A stretch of 64,000 nt of DNA. Source: Puccinellia tenuiflora (lineage: Eukaryota; Streptophyta; Magnoliopsida; Poales; Poaceae). Positions 36,737 to 48,138 of this stretch are shown here, one piece after another. Both the position numbers and the translations under genes were made by a program. Each line of letters starts with the position of its first letter. The first letter of the stretch is position 1. The DNA lies in contig QRDG01000351.1 of NCBI GenBank assembly GCA_012064385.1, positions 750,928-814,927 of the forward strand, written 5' to 3'. The notes under the pieces are model-generated. The model had not been told where the DNA came from and searched no databases. It saw only the letters and a program-made list of their open reading frames with translations.

Positions 36737-37673
36737 CTCTGCAGCCGGCCGGACCCTCTCTCACTCACTGAACTCCTCAACAAGGCTCACTTCACACTGC
36801 AGGCTGCTTCAGCTGTACTGGTACATGGTTATAAAGAAGATGAGAGAGAGGGAGAGTGGTAAGCCGAGTGCAAGCACGCAATGCAATGGCTACATCTAAG
36901 GGCAGGCAGATCAAAAGCATGGAGAGGAAAAGTTGGAGCTAAACCTGTTGAGTTGAGCCCTACTCCTACTCCTAGCTAGCTAGGACCACCATCTAACCTA
37001 CTCGTGAGCAGCATGTTACATAGGTTACTTCAAAAGTGAGTGGCTCAAGCGAGGACATAAGGCGATGAGGCGCGTGTGACTGGACTCCATGGAGAAGAAG
37101 GGCATTCTCGTACTTCCACACTCCGGCCTCCATGATCAGAGAAGACTTGTGTCATGGGGCTGTGCGTGCCCCTATGCCTGGTTCGTTTTGGGAACTCTTG
37201 TACTGGGCGTACGTGAGGCCGCCGCGTCCGTCTCCGATCAGTCCTGTGATTCTGAATGCAATGTGTGTGTGTCAGTCGGGGTGTGATTCTGAGAATTTCA
37301 CTGCCCGTAACTGCAGTCTTCTTCAAACTACAGTACATGGTAGGCAGCAGCTACCACCTAGACTAGTATCAATTCGTCAAGATATGCATGTAGTGGCCCA
37401 TTTGTGCACTCTGATTCGTCATCTATATGTGTACCACTCGAGCCTTAAATAGAGCCTTCTCTGCTCGATCTTTGGCTTGCTGTTCTTACATTACATGCCA
37501 TATATATGCGCCCTTCAGGAAACAGAAATTACCTCTGTGATGACTGTACGCGGCACTTCACATATGCAGAAAGAAACGCGTGCATTCATTCACCTTTGAC
37601 AAAAGATCAACATTTGGGGCCGCTAGCTCTGGGCCTCTGTGCAGTGCGATGCAATGCCCTGGCAGTTGCCAAA
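36737..37673. other. MYB gene upstream region
   Basis: TTTATAA on the minus strand near 36820-36826 could be the TATA element, about 90 bp upstream of the ATG. Otherwise no feature is recognised. Confidence 0.35.
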
Positions 37674-37675
37674 TA

Positions 37676-37799
37676 CTCACTCCGTCCAAAAATAAGTGTC
37701 TCAAGTTTATCAAAATGTGGATGTATCTAGACATGTTTTTATGATTAGATACATCCATATTTTGACAAACTTAAGACACTTATTTTAGGACGGAGGGAG
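37676..37799. mobile_element. Stowaway MITE (Tc1/Mariner), 124 bp
   Basis: TIRs CTCACTCCGTCCAAAATAAG-type and its inverted copy ending GGACGGAGGGAG, flanked by TA (37674-37675 and 37800-37801). The two halves form a near-complete hairpin. Confidence 0.95.
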
Positions 37800-37924
37800 T
37801 AGAAAGACAACAAGGAGCAATTCCCTGGCCGATCGAGCTGCATGCAGTTCGGAGTGTATTTCTTGAGGATAGGTCACTTCAGGAAAAAGATTGTAGTTGT
37901 AATTTAAGCAGAGTTGGTGGCCCT

Positions 37925-39680
37925 TCCGTATTTATCAACGGCCAACAAAGCTTTGTGGCAAATTAAGGATTTGCCGGTGATCTGAAATAAGAGCTGCATG
38001 TGGTTCACCTCCTGCTTTGCAGCCGCCACTACCATCACGGTGAGAGATGGGAACTTGACCCCTTTTTTGGAGGCCCCCTTGGCTTGGTGGCATGATACCG
38101 AAGGACATCACCCCTCCCATCTTTCAAGTGTCAAAATTCAAAAAGGGATGCGCCAATAACAAGGAAAAAATATAGCGTGCTATCACTTTTAGCGTGACCC
38201 TTCTCAAAATGATATAAAAACTATAGCGTGATATATCGTGCTATATTTGAAATAGCATTTCGTAAAAAATGAAATATATAGTCCAAATATTAAGGATTTC
38301 AGCACTAAATATTTGTTCAAAAGCAATACGTGCATAACCAGTTAAGGAGATACAAAAGTCAACGGCCAAATTCATGACATAGACACAAATATGAAGCATA
38401 AATCCATAAACAAAGTATCAAACTCTAAAAGATAAATTGTTTTAAACTTTTAATTAGCCAGCTTGCACCCCATCATCATTGAAAGATCATCTTCCCGGGA
38501 TGAGAAACTCTCTTTCCTTATGATGTTAAGAAAGCGCTCCCGCCGTTGATGCAATTTGAGGCGGAGGAAGAGCTCGATCCTCCGATGGACGAAGCGCTCT
38601 TGTTGTCGCTGCAAGCCTCGACGAGACGCCACCACCGCCGCTCTCGCGAACAGCCGAGGAGGATTGGGTTAAATACTGGAGAGTGACCTAGTGAGGAGGA
38701 GTGCGTGTTGACTTCTGTTTAGGCCGATGGGCTCTCATTTTTTTAGCGTGCTATAACGCTAACGTGTTTAGCGTGGTTTAGCGTATATAAAACGTTATTA
38801 GTGACGTAGCGGTCATTTTTGGCTAAATATGGCGTAGCCTCCTCAAATATGCTATAGCGCGCAACTATACGAGATATGTCGCGCTATTTTATTCGTTGGT
38901 CAATAAAGCTTTGGAGAGCAACAAGTGTATCTGCAACATCGCCCTAAATGAAGACTTCTCTTTTGATCATATCACGCAATTTGCGGACCTTTGGATCCTT
39001 CCAAACAATGTCACACTTGAGGACGTGGTGGAGGACGAAATCACTTGGAACCTCATGGCAAGTGGTCAATATTTGGCGACATCAGCTTACAAGGCGCAAT
39101 TCAACAGGGCGGCCTCAACCAACATGAAGAGCTTGGTGTGGAAGAAATGGGCCGCTCCCAAGGTCAATTTTTTTTACGTGACTTGCTCTCTAAAATAGGC
39201 TTTGGAGATCTGACCGGTTGGCTCAGATGGGATGGCCAAATTGTGGGTTATGCCCACTTTGTAAAAGAGCACCGGAGTGAATCGCGCATCTACTCGTCAA
39301 TTGCCGCTACAGTATACGACTTTGGGGTTTCATAAAGGATTGGGTTGAAATGCACACCCTCGACCTCACCCAATGGCCGACTCGCACTCTTCAAACATGG
39401 TGGCTCAATATGACGGGCGGCTTGAACCCACACCGCAAAGCTTTGGCAACCCTTACCTTGCTCACCTCATGGGAGGTACGGAACGAGAGAAACGCGCGCG
39501 TCTTCAACAACAAATATGCCCCCACTACGATCGTTTTCGACAAGATTGAGGGAGAGGCTAGGTTTTGGGTGATTACGGGTGCTAAGCATTTGAGTGATTT
39601 AATTCCGAGAGAGTAATTCCGATTGTAATTAACTATTTTATTTTCTAAAGCTTCTTCTTAATTAATAGATTGAGACAACG
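37925..39680 (+). pseudogene. LINE (non-LTR retrotransposon) 3' portion, interrupted by a hAT-type element
   Basis: Before the insertion, LFAAATTITVRDGN is the end of a LINE reverse transcriptase. After it (38899 on), the zinc-binding RVT region follows with DEITWNLMASGQY, SAYKAQF and WKKWAAPKVNFF. A frameshift follows near 39180, then SWEVRNERNARVFNN and ARFWVITGAKHL in another frame, ending at a stop at 39616. A short AT-rich 3' UTR follows. The 5' two-thirds of the element is absent. Confidence 0.8.
38160..38898. mobile_element. hAT-type non-autonomous element inside the LINE, 739 bp
   Basis: The ends CAAGGAAAAAATATAGCG and (reverse-complemented) CAACGAATAAAATAGCG form TIRs. Eight-base flanks gccaataa (38152-38159) and gtcaataa (38899-38906) match at 7 of 8. 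The LINE reading resumes across it. Subterminal AGCG(T/C) motifs are frequent. The core (about 38455-38640) is GC-richer with no recognisable domain. Confidence 0.72.
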
Positions 39681-39788
39681 TAATGTAGACATGCATGCAG
39701 TACTAACTAGTTTCACTAAATTTCACACATCTCAGTTTGCCACAGCGCGCTCGATCGACACAGAGATTTTCGCTGCCACTGCATAGTA

Positions 39789-39911
39789 CTCCATCCGTCC
39801 AAAAATAAGTGTCTCAAATTTGACAAAAAGTGGATGTATCTATATATAAAATATGTCTAGATACATCCACTTTTGAGCAAACTTGAGACACTTATTTTTG
39901 GACGGAGGGAG
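39789..39911. mobile_element. Stowaway MITE, 123 bp
   Basis: CTCCATCCGTCCAAAAATAA at the left and its inverted copy ending GGACGGAGGGAG, flanked by TA on both sides (39787-39788 and 39912-39913). It is of the same family as 37676-37799. Confidence 0.95.
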
Positions 39912-40882
39912 TATACTCCTGTACTACTAGATTATTGATCGAGGCTAGCTATTGTATTTGTTGGCGAACGGACGATTGACGCGATAGTTGAAAGGGGGTC
40001 GAGCGGTTTAGTTCAGACAAGATCGGGCATCGAGTGGACTACAAATATTGCAGTGCATGCAGAAGATCGATTAGAGGAAACGCGACAACACAGACGTGCA
40101 GCTAGCATGCATGCACACCGTACGTGACACACACGATCGATCGACCCATCGAAGCGTGCACCATACGCGGGGCCATGTGCCATTAATGCGCCTACGAGTG
40201 TACGACGTGAAAGTGAGAGAAGAATCATGTACGTACGTACACGTCCGTCCGGGAGCATACGATGTGAAGAACGTAACGAGAAAGACAGAAGCCTGTACGT
40301 AGTTGAATGCGAGTGAGCATGTAAAGGCAATAATAATTCGTGTGGTACGGAGCGAAAACGGCACGCTTTTTATATGTGTGTTTAGTGTTTACGCACGTAC
40401 GATTACCAAGTTGGCGAGTTCCTCCCGAAAAATAAATTTGCTATAGTATTTTGTTGGCACGTACGCGCGCCATTTTTTTTCCTGTTGTACCGCAACGCAG
40501 TGGTCACACGTACGTACGTACACTCCTGGTCGCGCTGCTGGTGGTACCCTGTACCTGTACGTGCATGTGTATCTCTTCTGTCTATGCGTCCATCTGCCTC
40601 GTGTGCTTTCTCCTCTCTCGCGCGCGTGTACCAGAGAAAGACGAGCCGATGCGATCCCTCAACCGCTGCGCCCTGCTCCGCATCATATGCATGGCACTGC
40701 CCATTGATGGGGCGTTCAGTGCCAAGCCTCTCTCTCCTCCTCATCCTACGCAGTGGCGGAGGCAGAAATCAAAAAAAAAAAAAACATATTAGGGCGGTCA
40801 AACGGAATGTCAAAAAACAAAACCCTATAATCCAAAATTTATCAAGTAATTCAGATTCTTAGGGGGTCAGGGCACCTGCTGG

Positions 40883-41107
40883 GAGATGCTCCACATTGGC
40901 GGCGTTTGGCGTCGTTTCCTTCTTGAGGGCTTTGTCATGGAGTTCCGGTGTGTTTAGGCTTAGTTTCGTTGTCATCGGTGGCAAGTTTGGCTCTCTAGTG
41001 TTTTTCTCTTTTTTATCTTTGATCTGCTTTGTAAGAGGATCACCTCATCACTTTGTATCGGTTTGGCCGTTGGATTTTATTTATAAAGCGGGACGTAAGC
41101 CTGTTTC
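40883..41107 (+). mobile_element. Severely 5'-truncated LINE, 225 bp, with 17-bp TSD
   Basis: The 17-mer gtcagggcacctgctgg flanks it perfectly (40866-40882 and 41108-41124). The insert ends in a LINE-like 3' tail (TTTATAAAGCGGGACGTAAGCC). The host sequence is another repeat whose ends GTGGCGGAGGCAG (40753) and CTGCCTCCGCGCC (41129) face each other. Confidence 0.75.
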
Positions 41108-41189
41108 GTCAGGGCACCTGCTGGCCCCTGCCTCCGCGCCTGATCCGACATCTTTTTTATTGCATTATGGACGCGTGGCCTCCGACGGT

Positions 41190-42009
41190 ATCCCAAGATA
41201 CTGTTTAATTTCACTTGGTGACAACTCGTGGGTTAATCATCTTGACATCCAAAACGGGCTCACAGGACATTGACCATCTCACCCAATTTTTCATTCTTTG
41301 GGAGATGCTCCACTTCATCGTCCTCACTCCCGATATTCGTGTTGGAAATTAACCAATGATGGCAACTATTTCGTCTCCAGGGCATACAAGATGCAATTTG
41401 AGGGTATCATTGCCACAAATATGAATCAAATCATTTGAAAAATCTGGGCACCTCCGAAATGCGAGATCTTCGCTTGGCTAGTGTTGCAATAGAGGATTTG
41501 GATATCGGACCGCCTTCAACGTAGGGGGGTGGCGAAATTGTGGAGCTTGTCCACTTTGCAACCACGTCCAAGAGTCCCCTCGAATTTCCTTGTCTCTTCT
41601 CCATTAAATGGTGTGGTTTTCGTGATATCTCTCCCGTGCAATGGACCAACGAAACTAATGTGAAAGATTGGTGGTAAAAATTGGTCTTGACGAAGGGGCG
41701 ACCTCGCAATGCATGCAATGGTCCCATTGGTTATGCTCATCTCTTGGGCAATTTGGAACGAAAGGAATGCTAGGGTCTTTTGACATCATGCCACTCCCTA
41801 GCTCCAATGTTATCATAGCAAAGATTCAAGAGGAAGCCAAAATTTGGGGGTGGGTCGGGGCAATTTGTTTTAGCAATGTAATCCTGGGAGAGTAGGATTT
41901 TGTGAAAGTCATAGGGTGCGTCGTAGGCATTAAACTTAAAAAAAACCTCTATTATTTTTATTTTCTATTAATGAAAATGGCAAATCTTTTTTCTCGTTTA
42001 AAAAAAATC
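41190..42009 (+). pseudogene. LINE 3' relic (RVT zinc-binding region and 3' UTR)
   Basis: Broken frames read LISLGDNSWVNHLD, then SRAYKMQFEGIIATNMN and IWAPPKCEIFAWL, then AIWNERNARVF. The 3' end CCTCTATTATTTTTATTTTC...TTTAAAAAAAA has the LINE tail form. There are several stops; it is not functional. Confidence 0.78.
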
Positions 42010-43032
42010 ACTTAATGACTAGCCATGTTCAGGTGCAATTTGTCCTAAACAATCCTTTAACAAACTTCCAGTCACTAATTGCCCTATATAACTTTTTTAG
42101 CCTTATCTGCCCCTACTAATAAAAAACACTACTTAGGATAGCGTTTTTTACGGTCCAAGCTTAGCCGAAAATGGCAAAGTCATTTGGAATTAGCCATATC
42201 AAATGGCGTATCTATTTCTCCGAGGCTCCGAGAATTTCAAGAACGCCAACGTGAATGTTGTATTATGTGCATGATCACAATAATCTCGGAGACTATAAAA
42301 AATGCCAAAACGCGACTTGGCCGTGTTTCCGTTTCGCAGTTTCAAGTGACTTGCGAGTGGCATTTTTGGGAAGGGTTGGATTCGGTTGAAAGTTTTCTGA
42401 GCGGCTATGAGTGACTGAAAGTTTATTAAAACTAGATAATTCTCCGCGCGTTGCTGCGGAAATTCTTTGCAGTATATTTCGCATGAAATAAAAATACTTA
42501 CTTATATTAATAATATGGGACCTCAATGAAAAAATTATGATTGATTTTATTTGAGTATTATATAACTAAAAATACTTTATTGAAATAAGTAGAAATGAAT
42601 TGTAAACTAAATGATGTATTCTTCTTTTCTCTTCGGTCAGACAAAAGGAATTGAAGCAGAAAAAACACGTTATTTTGACTATTCTATTCAAAGATATGAA
42701 AATTGATACTTTTGATGATCTTACCTTTAATAGCAAGCAAAAAAATTGGCATACTTATGTGGAAGGTAGACTGGACACCCATTAATGACTCGCGATTAAT
42801 TATAGTAGAGATGATGTTGTGATGACTTGAAAAATTGGGGAAAGTGGAAACCTAAATGACATGCATGACTCGTGACATGGCCATGTAAATATGAGCTGGG
42901 CCAATAATGATTATCTGCAATTTTTTACTTAGGCTGATGTGGCAGGAACACGAGTTTTTTTTAAATATTATTTTTTTAATCAGAATTCAAAAAATATTAC
43001 GCGGAATCATTTTATTGCACAAATATTGCGCT

Positions 43033-43203
43033 GTCGGCCGACGGAAGGCCGAATCTTTGCTTTCGGCTGGCAGAGGGCCGAAACGCTTGTGTCGGCCGAT
43101 AGCTAAACGACATGCATGCGCCGTGGCTGCACCGCAGAGCAGGGCCCGCCATTTCGGCCAGCTGATAGCCGAATCACTCCTTTCGGCCACCTGACAGCCG
43201 AAA
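43033..43203. repeat. Left subterminal palindrome array of the PMD element
   Basis: Units of about 23 bp of the form TTTCGGC-(9)-GCCGAAA occur at 43033-43052 (variant), 43061-43083, 43152-43173 and 43181-43203, with 28-29 bp between starts of adjacent units. They are likely protein-binding or hairpin-forming sites. Confidence 0.75.
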
Positions 43204-43639
43204 GGTAGTGGACAACACCCGCGGCCTCTCTTCTTTCCTCTCTTTCTTCCTCCTTTCTTCCTGCTCGAGTTCCTCTCCTTCTCTTCGAAAAAGCAGCTGC
43301 CAACCTCAATTAATCCTCTAAAAATAGCCAATAAATTACACATCTGCACCCACAAATCGAAAGAGGAGGTCAAGTTCATCCCGGATCCGTTTATGGGATA
43401 GTTTTTTAAGGAGATTTTGGTTCAGTGGTGGAGCAATGGTGAGCAACAATGGTGGGATGTGGTGGTGTGTGGTGGTGTTGGGGCAGTAGCAGGAGCGGGG
43501 GAGCAATGGTGGTGGTGCTACGTTGAAGCACGACAACAGGAACGACGGATTTTGCACGCATCAAGGGTAAACCCTAATCTTGTAGTTAGTTTAGGTTGGT
43601 TGTTTAGATAATTTATTAGTTAAGTTGTGAGATTAGATT

Positions 43640-45917
43640 GGTTGCGCTACCAGGAGTTCCGCAGTTACCGGACCACGCACACGGTCCTCGTGTATCTTGG
43701 TTGACCCAGTTCGAGGTAATTTATTTATACAACCGTTTTAATATTTTCATTATGAATTATTGTATACTTATTTATTTCTCCGTGCTAAGCAGATTCGTAA
43801 TTTGGGATATCCTGCTGCCGTTATGGATGCGCCGCTGATTACTAGATGTCTGGAGGCATACATAATTTGGCTATTCGGTAAGTGGATGTTCACTGAGACG
43901 CACGTCGACACTATTAGTGCGCGCTACATATCTCTTGCCCGCGAGATAGCCGATGCACATACACCAGCAGATATAGTGCCCAGAAGCTTTGGTTCGGCTG
44001 TGTTAGCTGCTACTTACAGAGCTTTGTGCAATGTTTGCACGAAGAATAAGCCGTCATCTTCGTTGCTTGGTTGTCCACTACTGTTACATCTATGGTCGTG
44101 GGAGAGGCTCCATATTGGTAGACCGGACGTCGACGCTCAGAGGCCTTGGGATTACAGACTCATCGGTCCAAATGCGGTCGACTTTCCTACAGTTGGCAGC
44201 GTGTGGACACGTAGAGAGGTAAATTTTGCACCGCCGTACTTACTTTACATACGCATCATTTCTTATTTCATCAAGCTAATTAATTCGTTTAAATTGCAGA
44301 GACGGTACGCGCAAGTTCAAGTGAGGAATTCCTACCCATCATTCACAATGCAGTTTGATCAGTTGCGCGAGGACCAGGTCATATGGGAGCCATATGATAA
44401 CCAGAGGATCGTTGCGAGATACCCCTTCGGCATATCTCAGTTATGCACGAGAGATCAGCTATACTGGTTGACGCAGGCTCATATTATTTTTGATGTCATG
44501 GTCGAGGAGATGTCGCAGCAGAGGGTGATGAGACAGTTTGGACGACGACAATTACCGGACCCTCCCATCAGACAGCCACGACTACGACCGGAAATCCACC
44601 GGTAAGTTAATTTTCAGTCTATAATTATTTCTAATATGAATAAAACTGTCTATTCAATCTATTTCTAATAAATAATTTTGTAATATTACTTTTCAGACTT
44701 GGCCGCCAAGGAGGCGAAAAACCTTTGGTGCTCTGGCTTCAGACCCTACAGCTATTCATAAACGAATGGGCGACTGCGACGACTACACTATGGCAGGCTG
44801 ATGGCCCCTTTCAACAGGATGATTTTCATGAATATCTACGGAGGTATAGACAGTCTACACGACTCCGATTGACGCCAACGACTCAGCCTTCTCAGATGCA
44901 GCCCCCTTCTATTACGGACATGTACCCATTGGAGGCTATTGCGGATTCTAAAAACTACGCGGTTAGTACTATATTATTCGTTACGTAAGTACGGTTTTTT
45001 GATTGATCGTACATAACATCTAATTTTCCAATTACAGTCTGAGTTGGTAGCCGACATTCAGAGGGATGTAGCTGGGTTCACGCCGCATCCACAACATGCA
45101 TCTTGGTTCAGGCGTCTCGAGGAGAAGCTGCGAGGTGTGTACAATGTTCTTACTTGCAGCCGCTATACAGATGTTGTGCCTCGTCATGGAGCTCCGCATC
45201 CACGTCTCACACGACAGGAGACTGCTCGTTCATCACATACTAGACTTCTTACACCACAGCAGACTCCCCGTCCACCACCTGCTGGACAGCCTGGTAGTTC
45301 GTCGCAGCAGCCTACTAGACATACTTTTCAGCCTAGTAGTTCCTCGCAGCATCCATCTCCACCTCACGTTCAGCCGACGCCACCAGATGCTTCCCAGCCT
45401 GGTAGTTCGTCCTGGCACGCACCCGAGTCGCAGTACGGTATGTCCCAGATGGGGATACCACCTCAGTTTTCGTACGGGATGCCTCCTCAGTACCAGATGG
45501 GGATGTCTACTCAGTACCAGATGGGGATGCCTTCTCAGTACCAGATGAGGATGCTACCTCACGTAGGCTGAAACACTTCTTCGGCGCCGTTGACTAGTCT
45601 TATGGGACTAGGTACGTTGTTGTTATTAATTATTCATATTTATTTTTTGAATATACTATGCACTTATCTACTAGTAAATTTTTTTTGCAGGTGGGCCTGC
45701 TGATTCACCATACACAGAGATGGATGAGGATGTGTTGTTCCATACGCCACCACCCGTCACACAGGAGACGCAGACACAGCAGGAGACACAGCCACAGGAG
45801 GACGCTCCGATGCTGGGCCGAGGTATGCGTGAGCACCACGACCCAAACCGATTCTCACCTTCAGGGCCTCGACCGTGGAATCCGAAGCCTAGGTATCGTA
45901 AACATAATGAAGTCTGA
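43640..45917 (+). pseudogene. Plant mobile domain (PMD) protein gene of the transposon, one in-frame stop
   Basis: Exons are about 43647-43715 (N terminus unresolved, GPRVSWLTQFE), 43793-44218, 44300-44601, 44697-44961, 45038-45611 and 45691-45917; all junctions are GT-AG and in phase. PMD features are YIIWLFGKWMF, SFGSAVLAATYRALCNVC, GCPLLLHLWSWERLHIGRP and LTQAHIIFDVMVEEM. These resemble MAIN/MAIL and other PMD (aminotransferase-like) proteins. The C-terminal tail is Pro/Gln/Ser-rich with repeats of QYQMGM. A TGA at 45569-45571 interrupts the frame; phase continues perfectly into the last exon (TEMDEDVLFHTPPPVT to RYRKHNEV). The first PMD helices are missing or in an exon I could not place. 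It may be a transposon-borne gene of unknown role. Confidence 0.78.
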
Positions 45918-46167
45918 AACTTTTATCGATGTATGACACATATTTATGTACCATTCGACGTAATACTATGTATCAGACATATTTGTATCTGTGTACCATT
46001 CGATGTAATACTATGTATCAGACATATTATTTCCTACAGTTTCTTCACACACTTATTAAAATTACCAATAGATAGGTTACAATTACAACATGAAATTAAG
46101 ATACAGCCACATTCTGAAATAACACTAACAAAACAGCAATTTAAAACTTCACATAAACTACATGAAC

Positions 46168-46731
46168 TCATCTCCCGTCGATGCAGCCCCCTGCCTCTGT
46201 CGATGGGCCATTTTTGCTTACCAAAGTTGCCGCTCTCTTGCCCTTCGACGTTGCAACTCTCTTGCTAGTGCTGCTAGGCATGAAGACATCATCATCGTCG
46301 TCGCTCTTTGTCGATGGAACACTCTTGCCCTTCGACTTTGCCTCTCTCTTGCCCTTCGACGTTGCAGCTCTCTTGGACGTGCTGCTAGGCATGAAGACAT
46401 CATCATCGTTCTCGGTATCCTCCGCCCATAAGGAAGGTCTATCTGCGAACCAGTTGATGTCAGATTCACTCCTTAATCTTGGCTTCACCTTCTTCCACCT
46501 TTAATGCATCCTGAGAAGTTCCTGTCGCATTTCCTGGGGTGTCCTACGAGGCCAACAAGGCCAAGTACCTTTCCTCCTCAATGACTCGCCTAACTCAACA
46601 AGAAGACTATCACTACTAAGGAGTTCCTCCCATGAAACTAATCTATTGTCTACCCTAAAGTCGGCGGCACCCTTGACAAGGCGCTCAGAGAAGTTGGGAT
46701 CCCAGCTACCGTCATGAGGCCAACTAGACAT
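46168..46731 (-). pseudogene. Companion ORF of the PMD element, unknown function, one in-frame stop
   Basis: From the ATG at 46731 the frame spans 188 codons to 46168, with a TAA at 46501-46503 after RQELLRMH. Before it lies a tryptophan-rich part (MSSWPHDGSWDPNF, GTWPCWPRRTPQEMRQEL). After it comes WKKVKPRLRSESDINWFADR, then two copies of a DDVFMPSSTSKR(A/V)ATSKGKR block separated by acidic runs. This looks like a nuclear, intrinsically disordered tail. It converges on the PMD gene. I recognise no family. Conservation of frame across the stop suggests a formerly intact protein. Confidence 0.6.
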
Positions 46732-46990
46732 CCTCCAGTGAGTACGCTACCTGAGTGAGCAGCGGAATTTATAGGCCGGGAATAGAAAAATGGCGGGAAG
46801 AAACTGGCGGGAGAAAATGACGGGAAGAGAACTGGCGGGAGAAAATGAGCGGGAGATGTTGCACGGTGAATTTATGGCGGGAAAATTGGGCGGGACATGT
46901 TGCGCGGGAATTTTTGGCGGCAAAATTGGGCGGGTTGAATATATTGCGACCAAAACAAATAGTGGGCCAAAATGCAAAAAAAAAACAGTG

Positions 46991-47160
46991 TTTCGGCTGG
47001 CTGCGGGCCGAAACACGTACGTATCGGCGCGCCGTCCACGCGAAAAGGTGCACGCTCTGACGCCGGCCTTGCCTGGGGAGGTTTCGGCCCGCAGCTGGCC
47101 GAAACACTCCTTTCGGCTGTCAGAGAGCCGAAACTCTCGTTTCGGCCGCCAGTTCGCCGA
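46991..47160. repeat. Right subterminal palindrome array of the PMD element
   Basis: Palindromes TTTCGGC-(9)-GCCGAAA lie at 46991-47013, 47082-47104, 47111-47133 and 47140-47160 (last one variant). The last three are spaced exactly 29 bp apart. The array mirrors the left one. Confidence 0.75.
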
Positions 47161-47865
47161 CGGTGCAATATTTTTGCAATTTCATGAATCCGCGTAATAT
47201 ATTTCGAATTAAGGTTAAAAAAATAATATTAAAAAAAAAACTCGCAGGAACACTACCATGGCATGCTAGGATTGGTCAAAGATGCATGTTGAGGTGGATG
47301 GCTTGTATGTTAAGAGAATTATCCTTAGTGGGTTGCTTCCATTTATATACTATAGATTATTAAAAGGCCGAACAAAATGCACCATGTTTAGGCGTACGTT
47401 TTCCGATCCCTTGCGTTAACTCGAAGCAAAAAAAATGTGTGCAGACTTTTCTGCGTAGTACATGTAGTGCGAGGCCTCAGGAGGCGAATGAGAGCTATGT
47501 ACGTAGGAGGCTAGGCAGGTATATATATCGGGTACGTATTCATAATTCATGGCACCACTCCATCGGACGACAAATGTCCAATCCTTCAGAAACGGCTGTA
47601 CGACGTCCTCCATGTGAAGGGAACCAAGTACGCGCGCGAGTACCGGCCATCGATCGACCGTATATAGCTCCTTGCTTGCTGCACTTGTAAGCGAAGCTAC
47701 GGGAATGAATGCTGATAGCTACTACTACTATATGCGCAGGACGTGCGTATCCTAGGCAAAACAAAATGCACACACTACGTGCAGATTAATCTGTGTGCAT
47801 GGAAAATACCGACAGCCATTATATTGTAGTTGTTTTTCTGTCGCTCGAACGAACACGATATATAA

Positions 47866-48138
47866 GACTAGTCACAATGCAAAGTAATATAAACTAGTAT
47901 CATGTATATGATACTAGTCTATGTTACTATCTTTATAACGGGTAGTATCATATTTGTGGTATCATGAGGCATTGCATTTATTAGGATGTAGACTCATTGT
48001 GTCTTGAAATCCGTTATGTTACGGTATCATATCATGATACTATTACCTCCTCTCTCTTCATTTATTATTGTGCCACATCATCTTTTTGCCAACGTGGCAT
48101 CTATGATACTAGTTATGTTACCCCCATTGGGGCTAGTC
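47866..48138. mobile_element. Tourist-like MITE, 273 bp, TAA duplication
   Basis: Left GACTAGTCACAATG and right (reverse-complemented) GACTAGCCCCAATG form TIRs. TAA flanks both ends (47863-47865 and 48139-48141). The internal ATGATACTAGT/ATACTAGTATCATG motifs fold on each other. Confidence 0.85.

Larger units (their letters stand above)
42942..47253. mobile_element. Mutator-like element (4.3 kb) carrying a PMD gene, with 10-bp TSD
   Basis: The body is 42952-47243 (4292 bp), flanked by gcaggaacac on both sides (42942-42951 and 47244-47253). The terminal inverted repeats start GAGTTTTTTTT and match for about 100 bp (AATATTATTTTTTTAA, TATTACGCGGA, TATTGC). Inside these are palindrome arrays, then two convergent reading units: a spliced PMD gene on plus and a short ORF on minus. 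No MURA-type transposase is seen. TSD length and TIR size support the Mutator superfamily. Confidence 0.85.
42432..47356 (-). mobile_element. Helitron-like element split by the Mutator-like element
   Basis: On the minus strand it starts A|TCTATAGTATATAAATGG at 47356 and ends in a hairpin (CCGCAGCAACGCGCGG) plus GAATTAT and CTAG|T at 42432. These are Helitron end rules. Without the inserted MULE it is about 620 bp. A 9-mer ttattaaaa also lies immediately outside both ends; Helitrons make no TSD, so this is either an AT-rich coincidence or a sign of another class. Confidence 0.6.

Noticed and set aside
43033..43203. CRISPR-like repeat spacing
   Set aside because: Units are palindromes within the subterminal part of a plant transposon, too short and variable, with no spacers or cas genes.
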